A stretch of DNA of 64,000 bases from Salinibacter ruber DSM 13855 (GTDB lineage Bacteria; Bacteroidota; Rhodothermia; Rhodothermales; Salinibacteraceae), in contig NC_007677.1 in NCBI RefSeq assembly GCF_000013045.1, forward strand, positions 1,798,001-1,862,000, written 5' to 3'. The notes under the pieces are model-generated. The model saw nothing but the letters and a program-made list of their open reading frames with translations, had not been told where the DNA came from and did not search any database. Of this stretch, positions 62,911-64,000 are shown piece after piece. Made by a program: the position numbers and the translations under genes. Each line of letters opens with the position of its first letter. Positions within the stretch are counted from its first letter, which is position 1.

Positions 62911-63657
62911 ATGCCCGACGATGCGTCTCCAGAATCACCGGAGGCCCCGGCGCACAGCCCCGACCGCCCGGCCAAGGCGAACGATCATACGCTCGTGGAG
63001 GCCGCGGAGGCGATCCTGTTCGCCGCCGATGAGCCCGTGTCGGCCTCCCGCATCGCGACGATCGTGGGCGACGTGACGGGGCGCTCTGAGCCGTCCGAGG
63101 ACGACGTCGCCGCGGCCCTCGACCGGCTCAACACCACGTACGAGGAGCACGATCGGGCCTTTGAGGTGAAATCCTGGGCGGGTGGATATCGGATGGTCAC
63201 CCGGGCGCCTCTCTCGCCCTACGCCAAGACCTTCTACGTCGAGGAGCAGGAGACCACCCTCTCGCGTTCCTTGATGGAAACCCTGGCGGTGATTGCCTAC
63301 CGTCAGCCGGTCACCCGGCCGGAGGTCGACTTTGTGCGCGGCGTCAACTCGGACTACGCGATTCGGAAGCTGCTGGAGATGGACCTGGCGAGCGTCGAGG
63401 GCCGGGCGGAGTCAGTCGGGCGCCCCCTGCTCTACGGCACCACCGACCGCTTTCTCGAGCAGTTCGGCCTGGACGCCCTGGACGACCTGCCGACCCTACG
63501 AGAGGTGGAAGACCTGCTCGACGACCCGGCCTTCGACGACGAGCGGGCCAAACTCCTCCAACTCGATCGGGAGGAGGGCATTTCAGTCGACATGCTGGAC
63601 GCCGAAACTGGCGATTCCCCAAATGGCGACTCCCCAAACCAACGCCCGACCGAGTAG
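62911..63657 (+). CDS. scpB: segregation and condensation protein B (ScpB)
   Basis: This 248-aa winged-helix kleisin-partner protein of the SMC-ScpAB complex helps chromosome segregation. It has LVEAAEAILFAADEPVSASR, FEVKSWAGGYRMVTR, LMETLAVIAYRQPVTRPEVD and a GRPLLYGTTDRFLEQFGL end, all typical ScpB blocks. The C-terminal tail of about 50 residues is acidic and low complexity, ending in repeated GDSPN. scpA is not adjacent. It is 58 bp after the bacilliredoxin gene and 45 bp before a pseudouridine synthase gene, the usual scpB-rluB neighbourhood. Confidence 0.93.
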   Translation: MPDDASPESPEAPAHSPDRPAKANDHTLVEAAEAILFAADEPVSASRIATIVGDVTGRSEPSEDDVAAALDRLNTTYEEHDRAFEVKSWAGGYRMVTRAPLSPYAKTFYVEEQETTLSRSLMETLAVIAYRQPVTRPEVDFVRGVNSDYAIRKLLEMDLASVEGRAESVGRPLLYGTTDRFLEQFGLDALDDLPTLREVEDLLDDPAFDDERAKLLQLDREEGISVDMLDAETGDSPNGDSPNQRPTE

Positions 63658-63702
63658 ACGCGACGCCCGTCCCTTCACCCCGTACGAATCAGCCTGTTCC
63701 CT

Positions 63703-64000
63703 ATGGCCACCGAGTCCTCCGACCGAGAAGGCATGCGGATCAACAAATACATTGCGCACGCGGGGGTCTGCTCGCGTCGGGATGCGGACGATCTGGTGGA
63801 GCAGGGACGGGTGCACATTGATGGGGAGCGGGTGGACCAGCACGGCACCTGTGTGCGGGAGGGACAGACCGTGACGGTGGACGGGGAGGAGGTGTACCCG
63901 CTCGAATTTGAGTATCTCCTTCTCAACAAGCCGAAGGACACGATAAGTACCACCGACGACCCGAAGGACCGCCGAACGGTTCTTGACGCGATCGGCGTTC
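63703..64000 (+). CDS. pseudouridine synthase (RluB/RsuA family), N-terminal part
   Basis: The gene runs past the window end; 99 complete codons are seen. The start is an S4 RNA-binding domain (MRINKYIAHAGVCSRRDADD, VHIDGERVDQHGT). The catalytic domain begins with YLLLNKPKDTISTTDDPKDR. The family converts a specific uridine in rRNA to pseudouridine. The scpB neighbour favours RluB (23S rRNA), but the catalytic Asp motif is not in the window, so RsuA or RluF remain possible. Confidence 0.9.
   Translation, partial: MATESSDREGMRINKYIAHAGVCSRRDADDLVEQGRVHIDGERVDQHGTCVREGQTVTVDGEEVYPLEFEYLLLNKPKDTISTTDDPKDRRTVLDAIGV

Overview
The window is high-GC DNA from a bacterial chromosome. Its proteins are strongly acidic, one secreted protein carries a type IX secretion (T9SS) C-terminal sorting domain, and the central-metabolism genes are typical of a heterotrophic aerobe. 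Together these suggest an extremely halophilic member of the Rhodothermota/Bacteroidota, most likely Salinibacter or a close relative. That assignment is an inference from protein character, not from a marker gene.

Layout. 1-4570: end of a respiratory complex I operon (nuoL end, nuoM, nuoN) with a pterin dehydratase gene between nuoM and nuoN. 4628-14980: a small PH/SHOCT-like protein, a histidine kinase plus sigma-54-type response regulator, a lipoprotein with an internal tandem duplication, two secreted proteins (one T9SS cargo) and a Ser/Thr kinase with PEGA repeats. 15040-22437: aldehyde dehydrogenase, nicotinamidase, and a beta-oxidation operon (fadI-fadJ) followed by a two-domain kinase. 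22639-25803: RlmB-like rRNA methyltransferase and a chemotaxis transducer. 25881-40955: a large glycerol island. An ABC glycerol importer of the glpSTPQUV type, glpK, glpD and an outer-membrane barrel are arranged as two leftward transcription units (glpK-S-T-P-Q-U and glpV-porin-glpD). A divergent AraC regulator, gpsA and class I fructose-1,6-bisphosphatase follow rightward. 41019-49580: an uncharacterised protein, an enoyl-CoA hydratase of the methylglutaconyl type, an Aquifex-type aconitase, a degenerate squalene/phytoene-synthase homologue, purM, plsY, a second gpsA and an AlbA_2-domain protein. 49913-54234: a type IIA topoisomerase pair (A then B). 54407-54483: tRNA-Lys(CTT). 54484-62339: a sparse, accessory-looking stretch with an atypical minor-pilin-like operon (PilX/PilV/PilW-like), a divergent PilX-like paralogue, small proteins and a NagD-type phosphatase. 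62340-64000: bacilliredoxin, scpB and the start of a pseudouridine synthase.

How the parts work together. The glycerol island is a complete route: an outer-membrane channel (inferred), a periplasmic binding protein, the ABC importer, GlpK (glycerol to G3P) and GlpD (G3P to DHAP). GpsA links DHAP and G3P for lipid synthesis, and FBPase takes triose phosphate into gluconeogenesis. The two leftward glycerol units share an almost identical 65-bp promoter module. It contains two ATCTTCC direct repeats 21 bp apart (AraC-like), an AAGCGCTT palindrome and a TATACT -10 box (minus strand). The palindrome recurs in the glpV leader and in front of gpsA. This apparent two-regulator glycerol regulon and the pilin-like locus are the most interesting content of the window.
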